In this document: in pieces, positions 25,911 through 34,563 of the stretch
Position numbering within the stretch: the stretch's first letter is position 1
Layout: each line of letters starts with the position of its first letter
Source of the DNA: an uncultured Clostridia bacterium
GTDB taxonomy: Bacteria; Bacillota; Clostridia; Christensenellales; Aristaeellaceae
NCBI GenBank assembly: GCA_934663625.1
Contig: CAKUKP010000008.1
Coordinates: forward strand, 1-45,398
DNA: 45,398 nucleotides
Direction: 5' to 3'
Position numbers and translations under genes: made by a program
Notes under the pieces: generated by a model
Seen by the model: only the letters and a program-made list of their open reading frames with translations
Databases searched by the model: none
Told to the model about the DNA's origin: nothing

Positions 25911-25940
25911 ATGATTGGGAGTTGTATAAAGATAAAACGA

Positions 25941-25977
25941 ACAGGGCTGAAGTCTTGCACCAAGGCTTCAGCCCTGT
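25941..25977 (+). terminator. Hairpin terminator after the VirD4-like gene
   Basis: A perfect 12-bp stem, ACAGGGCTGAAG (25941-25952) with CTTCAGCCCTGT (25966-25977), 13-nt loop. No U-run follows, so termination may be weak or factor-dependent. Confidence 0.5.
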
Positions 25978-26003
25978 GTGGTGGATAAGAAGAACTTCGA
26001 ACT

Positions 26004-26092
26004 GTCGCACCTCACACGAGGTGCGTGAGTTGAAATTTCAATCTGCGTGTGAAAAGGCGGACGATGAGGACGCACCTCTCTTGAGTTGCATA
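26004..26092 (+). CRISPR. One-spacer mini-CRISPR using the array-1 repeat
   Basis: 26004-26036 is an exact 33-nt copy of the array-1 repeat. A 32-nt sequence (26037-26068) follows, inside the 30-36 nt spacer range of array 1. After it, 26069-26092 reads GACGCACCTC then TTGAGTTGCAT, which keeps both ends of the repeat but lacks the middle stem, as in decayed terminal repeats. No leader or promoter is evident in the 26 bases between the upstream hairpin and the repeat. It could be a relic of a larger array, or a crRNA-like regulatory RNA gene used by the type I-C machinery in trans. Confidence 0.75.
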
Positions 26093-26189
26093 CGTTAAAA
26101 TACCACCATCGACCATCACGCCATCTGCTATTTTCAGCTTTTTTGTAGGTAATAACGCTACAATCTGCAAAATTTAACCAAATTCCAGT

Positions 26190-26207
26190 GTGTACCTCAT
26201 GGTGTAC
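26190..26207 (+). promoter_or_regulatory. Possible operator: two GTGTAC sites
   Basis: GTGTAC occurs at 26190-26195 and 26202-26207, 12 bp apart centre to centre, in the AT-rich stretch before the XRE-type gene. The 26093-26272 region holds no other gene. Confidence 0.3.
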
Positions 26208-26272
26208 AACTCATATTTCCTCTATGCTTAGAATGCGTTTTGTACGCATATTAACGAAAGAGAGGTTCGCCC

Positions 26273-26545
26273 ATGAAAAATTTCTGCAAATGCGCCCTCC
26301 GAGAGTATATGACTGAGTGTCTGTTTAAAACCCGCAAACGCGAGCAGCTGACCCAAACCGAATTTTCCGAAAAGCTGATGATGGATACGCGCTCCTATGC
26401 CGCGCTGGAACACGGCGACAGCCTTTGCTGCACGTTTACCTTCATTATTTATCTATGCTTTTTCTGCAGAGATACCGACGGACTGATTCGGGATCTTCGC
26501 GATATTATCCGCAGAGCGAAAAATGACGAACGATCTGTATCATAA
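26273..26545 (+). CDS. Small XRE-type helix-turn-helix protein
   Basis: 90 aa. An N-terminal helix rich in Cys (MKNFCKCALREYMTECL), then a Cro/CI-type HTH: LTQTEFSEKLMMDTRSYAALEHGDS, in which LTQTEFSEKL and the recognition-helix region are the usual pattern. A hydrophobic segment CCTFTFIIYLCFFC and a charged C-terminus follow. Start has GAGAGG seven bases upstream. Similar small regulators with the SYA.LEHG string occur in Clostridia. It stands alone, between the mini-CRISPR and the terminator of the opposing nag operon, so its target could be local. Confidence 0.8.
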   Translation: MKNFCKCALREYMTECLFKTRKREQLTQTEFSEKLMMDTRSYAALEHGDSLCCTFTFIIYLCFFCRDTDGLIRDLRDIIRRAKNDERSVS

Positions 26546-26583
26546 ATTCCCTGTTTATTTAAAATTTTATGCTTTATAAAATG

Positions 26584-26610
26584 ATGACCACCGGCATCGC
26601 CGGTGGTCAT
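26584..26610. terminator. Bidirectional terminator between XRE gene and nag operon
   Basis: A perfect 12-bp stem with a 3-nt loop, ATGACCACCGGC atc GCCGGTGGTCAT, lies between two converging genes. On the minus strand it is followed by CATTTTATAAA. Confidence 0.8.
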
Positions 26611-26636
26611 ATATGATTTCATGAAATGATATTCGA

Positions 26637-27605
26637 TTAATAGCCAACCTTTTCCCAGCAATCGAACGGAGCGGCCAGTTCTTCGGAAATGTAGACCTGG
26701 GTCGCCATGGTCTGCAGCATGGAGGAGGGCACCAGCGGGGTGACGGGGCCGTGGGTTACCAGGCGGCTGGTCATGCGCTGCCAGGAAGAGAAGGTATTGT
26801 TGGTCAGCAGCGCGTGCACTTCGATGCGCTCCTTGGCGCGCTTTACGTCCACGGGGCCGATGGTTGCGGCGCGCGGCGGAACGGCCTGAATGTAACCGGA
26901 CTGGCCGAAGCAGCCGTGCAGGGAGTTCTGCGCCACGGTCATGGGATGCAGGGTTACGATGCGGGCTTCCAGATTCAGCCACTCATCGATATCATCGCGG
27001 ATGAATTCCGGAATCGGATCGACGAACGCCACGTGTCCCGTCCAGCCGGGAGAGGTGGAGATGATGTCCGCGCCGCCCTCGGTAACATCGTTGATCAGCT
27101 TGGAATAGTAGCTGATGTTTTCATTGGTGGGATAATGCACGTTCTCCAGCGGCATGCGCAGCTTGGGATCGATCTGGTATACGAAATACTTCAGCATGGA
27201 ATGCACGAAGCCCGCTTCATAGGTTTCCGGCGCGATGTTGCCCATATCATCCGCCCATTCATCCTCGGCGAAGATATGCACCTTGGAGCAGTCCACCTGG
27301 AAATAGTTGATCAGCTGCGCCAGCGGGATATAGGTATCCGGTTCGGGATTGCCGAGGATCATGGAGAACTTGCGTCCCGCTTCAGAAGCCGCCTTCAGGC
27401 GGGTAAACAGCGTGGAGATCAGAACCGGATGCGGGTTCATCATGACCTTCACCTTGAAATCCGGATGCTGCCAGTCTTCATGCTTTTCCAGTTCAACGCC
27501 GCTCATCTTGCGCAGGCGTTCGCAAACCTCGCGATCCTTGAAAGCCACATAGTCGTTGCACTTGAAATCAAACTTGGTGCTGGGCTCAACGATGATGTCC
27601 TTCAT
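26637..27605 (-). CDS. NagB-superfamily sugar-phosphate isomerase/deaminase
   Basis: 322 aa, longer than classic NagB (~250-270). Family pattern: SMILGNPEPDTYIPLAQLI near the N-terminal phosphate loop, HIFAEDEWADD (equivalent of FNMDEY; D115-E116), and STSPGWTGHVAFVDP (equivalent of GxGxDGHIAFNEP). In that last motif the usual Asp before GH is Thr189 while His191 is kept. Classic NagB converts glucosamine 6-phosphate to fructose 6-phosphate plus ammonia; the changed motif suggests an altered substrate or reaction. Third gene of the ceramidase-like/nagA/nagB operon; ATG shares a base with the nagA stop (TAATG), preceded by AGGAGAGG. Confidence 0.85.
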   Translation of the reverse strand: MKDIIVEPSTKFDFKCNDYVAFKDREVCERLRKMSGVELEKHEDWQHPDFKVKVMMNPHPVLISTLFTRLKAASEAGRKFSMILGNPEPDTYIPLAQLINYFQVDCSKVHIFAEDEWADDMGNIAPETYEAGFVHSMLKYFVYQIDPKLRMPLENVHYPTNENISYYSKLINDVTEGGADIISTSPGWTGHVAFVDPIPEFIRDDIDEWLNLEARIVTLHPMTVAQNSLHGCFGQSGYIQAVPPRAATIGPVDVKRAKERIEVHALLTNNTFSSWQRMTSRLVTHGPVTPLVPSSMLQTMATQVYISEELAAPFDCWEKVGY

Positions 27606-28744
27606 TACTTTACCTCTCCTTTTAATAGTACTTTGCGTACATTCATTTTATAATCCACGATCACCAGATCGGCGCGCTTGCCCACGGCGATTTCGCCGCG
27701 ATCGAGCATGCCGACTGCGCGTGAAGGATTATACGATGCATACTGAAACGCATTCACGATGGAAGCGCCTGTGTGCTTCATCATGTTGGCGCACGCGATA
27801 TCCAGCGTGAGCTTCGATCCCGCGATTTCGCCCTGCCAATCGAAATTGATGTCATAAACGCCATCGTATCCGGGCGGGATAGGGCCGTCCGCAGCGTAGG
27901 CGTCCGAAATCAGAATGATTCGGGAATCGCCCTTGATTTTACGCACGAGCCGGAGCATGTAGGGATCAACGTGAATTCCGCGGCTGTCGCAGATCAACTC
28001 GGCATAGATTTCCGAATTGTAATTGACCGCTTCATCCACGCATACGCCGCGGCATTCGGGATATTTTTCCAGCGTGCCGGTGGCGTTGGTATGGTGCGTG
28101 CCAATCTTCAGACCGTAGGGCATCAGCGCTTCGATCTGCTGCGGCGTAGCTTCGGAATGCGCCACGGAAAATACGGCGCGGGGATTCTTTTCGCACACAT
28201 CCTGCACGAACTGTTCGATGTGTTCGCGCTCCGGCGCGAGCGCCCACACGCGCGCGATATCCCACGCGGCTTCGATGATGGGCATATAATCCGCGCGATC
28301 CACCGGCCCGCGCCACGGATTGGATTCCTTATCGCAGCCGAACTTCGGATTCAGATACGGGCCTTCCATGTACAGTCCCTGCACGTTCGGGCATTTGCCG
28401 GAACGCATCACATCGCGCATCTGATGAATCGCTTCTACATATTGCGCGCTGTTCATGCTGAAGTACAGCGCCGGAAATACGGTGGTGGTGCCGTGCTTCA
28501 GATGATGATTCGCGCAGAATTCGGGATCATCATTGAAGAAGCGGGTGCCCGCGGCGTGGGTATGAATATCGATCAGACCGGGGCCGACAAATTCGCCGCC
28601 CGCATCGATAATTTCGCAGCCCTCCGGAATTTTGAAGGTGCGCAGTTCGCCGAAGGAATGAATCTTGCCATCTTCGATCACGATCGCCGCATCCGGAATC
28701 AGATGATCGCGCATGACCAGCGTGGCATTCGTAATTGCTATCAT
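27605..28744 (-). CDS. nagA: NagA-like N-acetylglucosamine-6-phosphate deacetylase
   Basis: 379 aa, amidohydrolase superfamily. Seen: GLIDIHTHAAG (metal HxH), LYMEGPYLNPKFG (metal Glu, substrate loop), VFSVAHSEAT and IGTHHTNATG (metal His residues), LISDAYAADG (catalytic Asp), and the C-terminal GMLDRGEIAVGKRADLVIVD. The family removes the acetyl group from GlcNAc 6-phosphate. Because its neighbours are unusual (ceramidase-like upstream, divergent NagB downstream), the true substrate may be a related N-acylated amino sugar phosphate. It lies 12 bases after the ceramidase-like gene. Confidence 0.88.
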   Translation of the reverse strand: MIAITNATLVMRDHLIPDAAIVIEDGKIHSFGELRTFKIPEGCEIIDAGGEFVGPGLIDIHTHAAGTRFFNDDPEFCANHHLKHGTTTVFPALYFSMNSAQYVEAIHQMRDVMRSGKCPNVQGLYMEGPYLNPKFGCDKESNPWRGPVDRADYMPIIEAAWDIARVWALAPEREHIEQFVQDVCEKNPRAVFSVAHSEATPQQIEALMPYGLKIGTHHTNATGTLEKYPECRGVCVDEAVNYNSEIYAELICDSRGIHVDPYMLRLVRKIKGDSRIILISDAYAADGPIPPGYDGVYDINFDWQGEIAGSKLTLDIACANMMKHTGASIVNAFQYASYNPSRAVGMLDRGEIAVGKRADLVIVDYKMNVRKVLLKGEVK

Positions 28745-28756
28745 TTTATTTACCTC

Positions 28757-30118
28757 TTATTTCAGCTCGGACAGCAGCTTTTTGCCCTCCGCGATAATCA
28801 GTTCCGCAACGCCCGTTTTGAAATAGGAGGAGCGCGCTTCATAGCCGCCCTCGTCATAGGCGTCCTTCATCGGGAAATAGCCTTCGTTTCCGTTGGTCAG
28901 GCAGCAGGGCAGCACCAGCGAATAGCCCTCGGCTTCCTTGATAGCGCGGCCGATGCCGGTAAACGGCTCGCCGGGCATACCGAACAGCGCGACGGGGCCG
29001 ATCTTTACGGCGGACAGGTACATCGGGAACGCTTCGGGGCCGTTTTCCAGCTTCACCATGCGCCCCGCTTCCGCCACCACGGTGGTCAGCATCATGCCGG
29101 TGTACGGGATTTCATCATCGCGGCCCGCATTGTGCAGATCGTTGTATTTGTGCGCCAGCGGCATATCCGCGGGATCAGGCACGTTCGCGGGCACATCGAT
29201 CGTCTTCTGTACCGCCGCAATCGCATCCACATCCACATATTCCACCTTATCAAACGCCTGCATCACGCCGCCGGTCACCACGCGCGCGATGTACTGCGCG
29301 TGCGCATAGCCGCGGGCAACATCGTCAAAATCCATGAACATGCCGTTCAGATAACCGCCGCGCGGATGCACGTTGACGTGGTTCACATCGCCCTGTGCGC
29401 CATTGAAGAAGATGCATCGCGTATTGTCCAGCGCCTTTTCCACGGTGCGGCGGGTCATGCCCGGCCAGTCCGCGGAAATTTTGCAGCCGCCGACCACATC
29501 GGGATGGTTGCCGAAATTGGCGAGCACGATGGATACGCCGTTTTCCTGATCGAAACGGAGCACGTTTACGCGCTCGTCCACATCGCCCAGCGGGCGCACG
29601 ATATCGGGGTTATCCACGCCGGGATTGGTGCGGATCGACCCATCCTTCATCACGAAGCGGCGCACGAACGCCACGTTCGGCGCCTGACCCACGCCAAAGC
29701 CCATGCGCGCGGGCTTCATATCGGCGATTGCGGCGCGCGCGGTATCCGCCATGCGCCAGTTCAGCAGGCGGGTGTATTCCTCCGCCAGTTTTTCATTTTT
29801 CGCATCGTGGATGAACGGATCATCCTTCGAAAAGGGGCCGGTGTGCGTATGGGTCGCGGAAATGAAGATCGCCTCATAGGGCACGCCGGTTACATCGGCG
29901 GTATGGCGGCGCATTTCATCCGCGGTGGTCTGACGAATGCCCTCCAGATCGAAGGTCGCCAGCAGCGCGCGGCGATCGCCCGCCTGAAGCGCGACGACGG
30001 TAAGTTCCAGATCATCCAGAATTCCATCCGATTCGCGTTCGATGAAATAGCCCGTCAGGCCGATGCCCAGCATCGGATTGATGTTGGAACGGGCAAAGCC
30101 CGCATACAGATTGTTCAT
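28757..30118 (-). CDS. Neutral/alkaline ceramidase-like N-terminal domain hydrolase
   Basis: 453 aa, no signal peptide. Matches the neutral/alkaline non-lysosomal ceramidase N-terminal domain: ISATHTHTGP (zinc-binding histidines), NFGNHPDVVGG, SADWPGMTRRTVE and FFNGAQGDVNHVNVHPRGG. Full ceramidases are secreted and ~700 aa with a C-terminal Ig-like domain; this one is cytosolic and has only the catalytic domain, so it probably hydrolyses an amide in a small sugar-derived compound and not ceramide. Start 30118 has GGAGG six bases upstream; ATG 30124 touches it. First gene of the operon with nagA and nagB-like. Confidence 0.82.
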   Translation of the reverse strand: MNNLYAGFARSNINPMLGIGLTGYFIERESDGILDDLELTVVALQAGDRRALLATFDLEGIRQTTADEMRRHTADVTGVPYEAIFISATHTHTGPFSKDDPFIHDAKNEKLAEEYTRLLNWRMADTARAAIADMKPARMGFGVGQAPNVAFVRRFVMKDGSIRTNPGVDNPDIVRPLGDVDERVNVLRFDQENGVSIVLANFGNHPDVVGGCKISADWPGMTRRTVEKALDNTRCIFFNGAQGDVNHVNVHPRGGYLNGMFMDFDDVARGYAHAQYIARVVTGGVMQAFDKVEYVDVDAIAAVQKTIDVPANVPDPADMPLAHKYNDLHNAGRDDEIPYTGMMLTTVVAEAGRMVKLENGPEAFPMYLSAVKIGPVALFGMPGEPFTGIGRAIKEAEGYSLVLPCCLTNGNEGYFPMKDAYDEGGYEARSSYFKTGVAELIIAEGKKLLSELK

Positions 30119-30234
30119 AAGCATCCTCCGCCTGCGCCGGAAGCCATCCCCGACGCATTACATGTGTTCCTGAAAATAATGCGCGCATAAAGTAACAAAG
30201 GAACGACGTCCATTGCACTTATCTTCTGTACAAT

Positions 30235-30263
30235 ATCATATCCTATTTTTGAATATCTGTCAA
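30235..30263 (-). promoter_or_regulatory. Promoter of the ceramidase-nagA-nagB operon
   Basis: Reading leftwards, TTGACA (30263-30258), 17 nt, TATGAT (30240-30235). The 5' leader would be about 110 nt. It is divergent to the ROK promoter 150 bp away, so both are placed for joint control from 30119-30521. Confidence 0.75.
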
Positions 30264-30413
30264 TATTCTTTTGCCGTATTTGTTGTTTTTCGCGGTTTCC
30301 GGCACAAGATTCAATGGAAATCGCAGTTTTATTCGCCGCATATGCGTTTTAGTCGCGTTAGATTATTTCGTTTTCGTACAAAAACATATGTCCGAACAAT
30401 CCGCAATCCGATG

Positions 30414-30442
30414 TTGTTTTTCTGCGGAAGATATGTTATACT
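30414..30442 (+). promoter_or_regulatory. Promoter of the ROK regulator operon
   Basis: TTGTTT (30414-30419), 17 nt, TATACT (30437-30442) with a TG one base upstream (extended -10). The leader to ATG 30522 is about 73 nt. Confidence 0.65.
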
Positions 30443-30521
30443 TTAAGTTGGGCTGGGGTTTCGCCTTTTTACAGGCGGTAATCGATGGATCGCCCGCCAA
30501 TTACATTCGGGAGCGAACAAA

Positions 30522-31787
30522 ATGCTGAACGATTACCATTCCCATCAAAAATATCTGATTCTGAATATGGTCAATCATCTGGGGCCGATCAGCCGCACCG
30601 AGCTGATCGCGTTTACCGATTATCGTCCCGCCAGCGTGGGTTCGATCATCAAATCGATGATCGAAGAAGGTCTGCTGGTGGAAACGGGCTATTCCTCCTC
30701 CGGCTACGGGCGCAAGCGCGTGCTGCTGGAGATCAACCATGAACGCATCTGCGCCATATCGATATCGGTATCGGCGCATTCGATCATCTACATCGTCGCG
30801 CAGATCAACGGCGTGGTTCTGCGCCGCATCGATCAGGAGGTCGACCGCGAAACGCCGAAGGATCAATTGTCCGAAATGATCGCGCGGCAGGCGCGGCTGC
30901 TGTTTCAGGAATTTGCCGATCGCAATATCATCGGCGTGGGCGTATGCAATCCGCTCTACGATCCCACGCGCTATCAGATGGATGGATCGCTGATTTCGGG
31001 CTACAGCAAATTCAACGATTGGATTCAATCCGATCTGCTGCCGAAGCTTGCGCAGGTTTCCGCCGTGCCGGTGCGCACGTTCAGCGCGGTAACGCTGCCC
31101 GCGATGGCGGAGCAGCGCTTCGGCGTGGCGCGCGGCGCGCGGGATTTCATCTGCGTGGAATTATCCAACGGCGTCGGCGCATCGATTTACTGCAACGGAA
31201 GTCCGGTATCCGGCGCGAACGGCGTGGCGGGCGAGCTGGGGCACACGGTGATCGATTACAGCGCGCAGAGCGATAATATCTGCTATTGCGGCAAGCCCGG
31301 CTGCGTGGAAAGCACCACCGCCTATCCCGCGCTGGTTTCCGAAATCCGATCCGCGCTGAACCGCGGCGTATTTTCGGTATTGAAGGCGCATCGCGATCCG
31401 AACCGCGAAATCACCGTGCAGGATGTGCGCCGCGCGCTGGACGAGGGCGATCAGATGTGCATTCATTACGTGCGCCGCGCCGCGATGCGGCTGGGCGTGG
31501 CGATCGCCAATCTGGTGAACGTTTTAAATCCCGAATTGATCGTGCTGTACGGCTTCATGCTGGAGCTGGGCAGCGCATTTACCGCGCAGCTGGAAACCAG
31601 CATTCGCGAAAATTCGCTGGTGCTGGCGCGGAATTTTGAAATCCATACCTCCGATTCGCTGGAAAAATCCATGCCGCTGGGCGCGGTCGCCGAAATATTT
31701 TCTTCCTATTTGAGATCGGAGGATTATCGCTGGGTATATCAGATCCGCCCCGAGGAGCGCGCGGCGGACATCGCTGAAGAAGAATAA
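30522..31787 (+). CDS. ROK-family transcriptional regulator (NagC/XylR type)
   Basis: 421 aa. N-terminal winged helix (about 5-65: ILNMVNHLGPISRTELIAFT then SVGSIIKSMIEEGLL), followed by an actin-like ROK domain with IGVGVCNPL, GVGASIYCNGSPVSGANG, GELGHT and the zinc motif CYCGKPGCVES. NagC-type members bind phosphorylated amino sugars. RBS GGGAG eight bases before the ATG. Head of the plus-strand operon and divergent to the nag-like operon, so it most likely controls both from the shared 400-bp region. Confidence 0.92.
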   Translation: MLNDYHSHQKYLILNMVNHLGPISRTELIAFTDYRPASVGSIIKSMIEEGLLVETGYSSSGYGRKRVLLEINHERICAISISVSAHSIIYIVAQINGVVLRRIDQEVDRETPKDQLSEMIARQARLLFQEFADRNIIGVGVCNPLYDPTRYQMDGSLISGYSKFNDWIQSDLLPKLAQVSAVPVRTFSAVTLPAMAEQRFGVARGARDFICVELSNGVGASIYCNGSPVSGANGVAGELGHTVIDYSAQSDNICYCGKPGCVESTTAYPALVSEIRSALNRGVFSVLKAHRDPNREITVQDVRRALDEGDQMCIHYVRRAAMRLGVAIANLVNVLNPELIVLYGFMLELGSAFTAQLETSIRENSLVLARNFEIHTSDSLEKSMPLGAVAEIFSSYLRSEDYRWVYQIRPEERAADIAEEE

Positions 31788-31806
31788 AAAACGGAGGCTT
31801 ACAAAC

Positions 31807-32403
31807 ATGCGCGAATACACGATTCAAAAGGTGCAGGAAGGCTTTGACTGGCGGGATATTTCGGTATTGAACATCGATCATCTGATGTGGACGGAAAAAT
31901 GCGATGTGGCGGCATGGGCGCAGATCTGCTATGATGATACCGCGCTGCACGTACATCTCCGCGCGCGGGAGGCGCACATCCGCGCGGAGGAAACTTCCAT
32001 AACCGGCGCGCCCTGCGAGGACAGCTGCCTGGAATTTTTCTTCTGCCCAATCCCGAACGACGATCGCTATTTCAACATTGAATTCAATCCGAACGGCTGC
32101 ATGTATCTGGGTACGGGCAGAAACGTAATGGAGCTGATTCGCCTGCTGCCGGAGGATCGCCCGATCGTGCCGCGCATCAACCGCACGGACGACGGCTGGG
32201 AAATCGCATACGATGTTCCCTTTGCGTTCATTCGCCGCCTGTTCCCCGAATTCAAAGCGGAAACCGGCATCGCCATCCGCGCGAACTGCTTCAAATGCGG
32301 GGACAAAACCGTGCAGCGGCATTATCTGGCGTGGAACCGCCCGACCAGCGAAACGCCGGCGTTCCATCGCCCGCAGGATTTTGGCAGGATGATTTTCGGC
32401 TAA
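31807..32403 (+). CDS. CBM9-like carbohydrate-binding protein
   Basis: 198 aa, beta-rich, no signal peptide. Resembles CBM9/DOMON-like single-domain proteins: WTEKCDVAAWAQICYDDTAL at the first strands, then EDSCLEFFFCP and RYFNIEFNPNGCMYLG, the usual D(S/D)xxExF and NxxNP core. Ends QDFGRMIFG. RBS GGAGG nine bases upstream; 19 bases after the ROK gene. Such intracellular CBM9-like proteins are frequent in sugar clusters but have no proven role; ligand unknown. Confidence 0.8.
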   Translation: MREYTIQKVQEGFDWRDISVLNIDHLMWTEKCDVAAWAQICYDDTALHVHLRAREAHIRAEETSITGAPCEDSCLEFFFCPIPNDDRYFNIEFNPNGCMYLGTGRNVMELIRLLPEDRPIVPRINRTDDGWEIAYDVPFAFIRRLFPEFKAETGIAIRANCFKCGDKTVQRHYLAWNRPTSETPAFHRPQDFGRMIFG

Positions 32404-32430
32404 GCAAAGCCGATTAAGGAGGATAAACAC

Positions 32431-33474
32431 ATGAAAAAGGTACGTTGGGGCGTGCTGGGCGCAGGCGGAATCGCGGATCGGCGCACGCTGCCGGGCATGA
32501 TGCTGGCGGAAAATGCCGAGCTGATTGCCGTAATGGAAATCAATATGGATCTGGCGGAGAAGCTGCGCGCGAAATACGACGCAAAGCGCGCGTACATATC
32601 GGATGAAGAGCTTCTGCGCGATCCGGAAATTGATGCGGTGTACATCGCATCGCCCGTGGTGCTGCACGCGCGGCAGGCGAAGCTGGCGGCGGACATGGGC
32701 AAGCACATCCTGCTGGAAAAGCCGCTTTCGCTGACGGCGGACGAGGCGCAGGACGTTGTGGATTACTGCACCGGCAAGGGCGTTTTGATCGCAGCGGGCT
32801 TCATGATGCGCTACGGCGCGTATGTACAGGCGATGAAGCGCGCCATCGCGGAGGGCAAAATCGGTCAGGTGGTATCCGCGGATGCGATGTTCACCTGCTG
32901 GTATCCGGATATGCCGAACGCATGGCGGCAGCAGAAAAAGCATTCGGGCGGCGGCGCGCTGATGGACATGGGCGTGCATTGCATCGATCTGATCCAGTAC
33001 ATTCTGGGCAGCCGCGTGCGCCAGGTGGCGGCGCTGCACGATACGCAGACCTTCAAATACGAAGTGGAGGACGCCTCCGCCGTGCTGCTGCGCATGGAAA
33101 ACGGCGCGATCTGCACGGTGCAGAGCAATTTCAATATCCCCGATGAAGCGGCGAAATGGCGGCTGGAATTCTTCGGCACGCAGGGACGGCTGCTGGGCGA
33201 TACGGTAATCGGACAGGTGGACGGCGGCAGCGTAGACGCGATGTTCTTAAACGAAATGAAGGGCTATGATGCGCAGCAGGACGCGAAGGAAACCGAAAGC
33301 ACGAATCTGGATGTGGAATTCGGCAACATGTACACGCGCGAAATCGTATCCTTCGGCGAATCGGTGTTGAACGGCAAACCGCTTACCGTGCCCGCGCAGG
33401 ACGCGGTGGATGTGCAGCGCGTAATCGAAGCCGCGTATATTTCCAACAACGAAAAGCGCATCATCGATCTGTAA
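32431..33474 (+). CDS. Gfo/Idh/MocA-family NAD(P)-dependent oxidoreductase
   Basis: 347 aa. Rossmann fold with GVLGAGGIADR at the N-terminus, the family's EKPLSLTADEA (Lys of the EKP motif is catalytic), and a C-terminal substrate domain with GGGALMDMGVHCIDL. Oxidises or reduces a hydroxyl of a sugar or inositol. Strong RBS AAGGAGG. Followed by an amidohydrolase and a DegT aminotransferase: oxidoreductase plus PLP aminotransferase is the classic pair for making or breaking 3-amino sugars through a keto intermediate. Confidence 0.92.
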   Translation: MKKVRWGVLGAGGIADRRTLPGMMLAENAELIAVMEINMDLAEKLRAKYDAKRAYISDEELLRDPEIDAVYIASPVVLHARQAKLAADMGKHILLEKPLSLTADEAQDVVDYCTGKGVLIAAGFMMRYGAYVQAMKRAIAEGKIGQVVSADAMFTCWYPDMPNAWRQQKKHSGGGALMDMGVHCIDLIQYILGSRVRQVAALHDTQTFKYEVEDASAVLLRMENGAICTVQSNFNIPDEAAKWRLEFFGTQGRLLGDTVIGQVDGGSVDAMFLNEMKGYDAQQDAKETESTNLDVEFGNMYTREIVSFGESVLNGKPLTVPAQDAVDVQRVIEAAYISNNEKRIIDL

Positions 33475-33489
33475 TCGCGGGGCGAAAAT

Positions 33490-34536
33490 ATGAAGCGTTT
33501 ATATCTGGATGAATATCATCCGAAAAGCGGGCTGGTAACGGCGCAGCACGATCAGTGCATGCCGCCCTTTCCGGTGATCGATATGCACGCGCATCTGGGG
33601 CCGCTGCTGCTGGGCGAGAATTACGCAGAAAAATACGATACGCATAATCTGTGCGCGCTGCTGCGCGATATGGGCATCGAGCGCATGTTTTCGCTGGAAC
33701 TTCTGTGGGGCGAGGGTCTTGCGCGGATGGAGCGCAAGCTGGAAGCATCGAAGGGCATGCTGCTCTCGGTGGGATCGGTGGATATCTCCCGCGCGCTGGA
33801 TGCGGATTTTGAAAATCTGGTGTGGCGCACGCTGCGCGATTACAAGGCGCGCGGCATGGTCGCGCTGAAGCTGTGGAAGAATATGACGCTGATGGGCGAA
33901 CAGTTCTTCGGCAAAAATCTTCGGCTGGATGATCCGCACTATGAACCGATCTGGCAGGCGTGCGGCGAAGTTGGCATTCCGATCATCATTCATGTGGCGG
34001 ATCCGCCCTGCTTCTTTGAACCGATCGACGATCAGAACGAACATTACGCGTGCCTTTCCAGACATCCGGAATGGAGCTTCTATCGCCCCGGCATGTTTTC
34101 CTTCGCGGAGCATATGCAGATGCAGGAAAACGTGATCCGCGATCACCCGAACACCACGTTCATCGTGGCGCACGTGGGTTCCTACGCCGAAAATCTGCAA
34201 AAGGTCGCCCAATGGATGGACGCCTGCCCCAACATGCTGGTAGACGTGGCGGCGAGGGTGGATCAGCTGGGTCGCCAGCCGTATTCCGCCCGCGCGTTCA
34301 TCAATCGATTTCAGGATCGCGTGTTGTTCGGCACGGATTTCGAAGGGCATTTCGATGAGGCGCGCACCCGTTCGTTCTATCACACGCACTACCGCTTCTT
34401 CCAGACCTGGGACGAATATTTTGAACACCCATTCCCCGATTTTCTGGGGCAATGGCGCGTATGCGGACTGGGGCTGGATCAGGATGTGCTGCGCAAACTG
34501 TATCACGATAACGCCGTGCGCGTTTTCAAGCTGTAA
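33490..34536 (+). CDS. Amidohydrolase-2 family metal-dependent hydrolase
   Basis: 348 aa TIM barrel. Metal ligands visible: VIDMHAHLGP (HxH), IIIHVADPP, FIVAHVGSYAENLQKV (His), and FGTDFEGHFDE (Asp). Family members hydrolyse or decarboxylate cyclic or carboxylated small molecules. RBS is weak (GGGGCG). Same operon as the oxidoreductase and aminotransferase. Substrate unknown. Confidence 0.87.
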   Translation: MKRLYLDEYHPKSGLVTAQHDQCMPPFPVIDMHAHLGPLLLGENYAEKYDTHNLCALLRDMGIERMFSLELLWGEGLARMERKLEASKGMLLSVGSVDISRALDADFENLVWRTLRDYKARGMVALKLWKNMTLMGEQFFGKNLRLDDPHYEPIWQACGEVGIPIIIHVADPPCFFEPIDDQNEHYACLSRHPEWSFYRPGMFSFAEHMQMQENVIRDHPNTTFIVAHVGSYAENLQKVAQWMDACPNMLVDVAARVDQLGRQPYSARAFINRFQDRVLFGTDFEGHFDEARTRSFYHTHYRFFQTWDEYFEHPFPDFLGQWRVCGLGLDQDVLRKLYHDNAVRVFKL

Positions 34537-34563
34537 TGTACAAACATCAAGGAGGAAAAGAAT

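Noticed and set aside
26569..26636. Small RNA gene between the XRE gene and the nag operon
   Set aside because: The only structure is the bidirectional terminator.
27773..30190. 805-codon frame antisense to the ceramidase-like and nagA genes
   Set aside because: His/Arg-rich shadow translation without a start signal; the minus genes have motifs and RBS.
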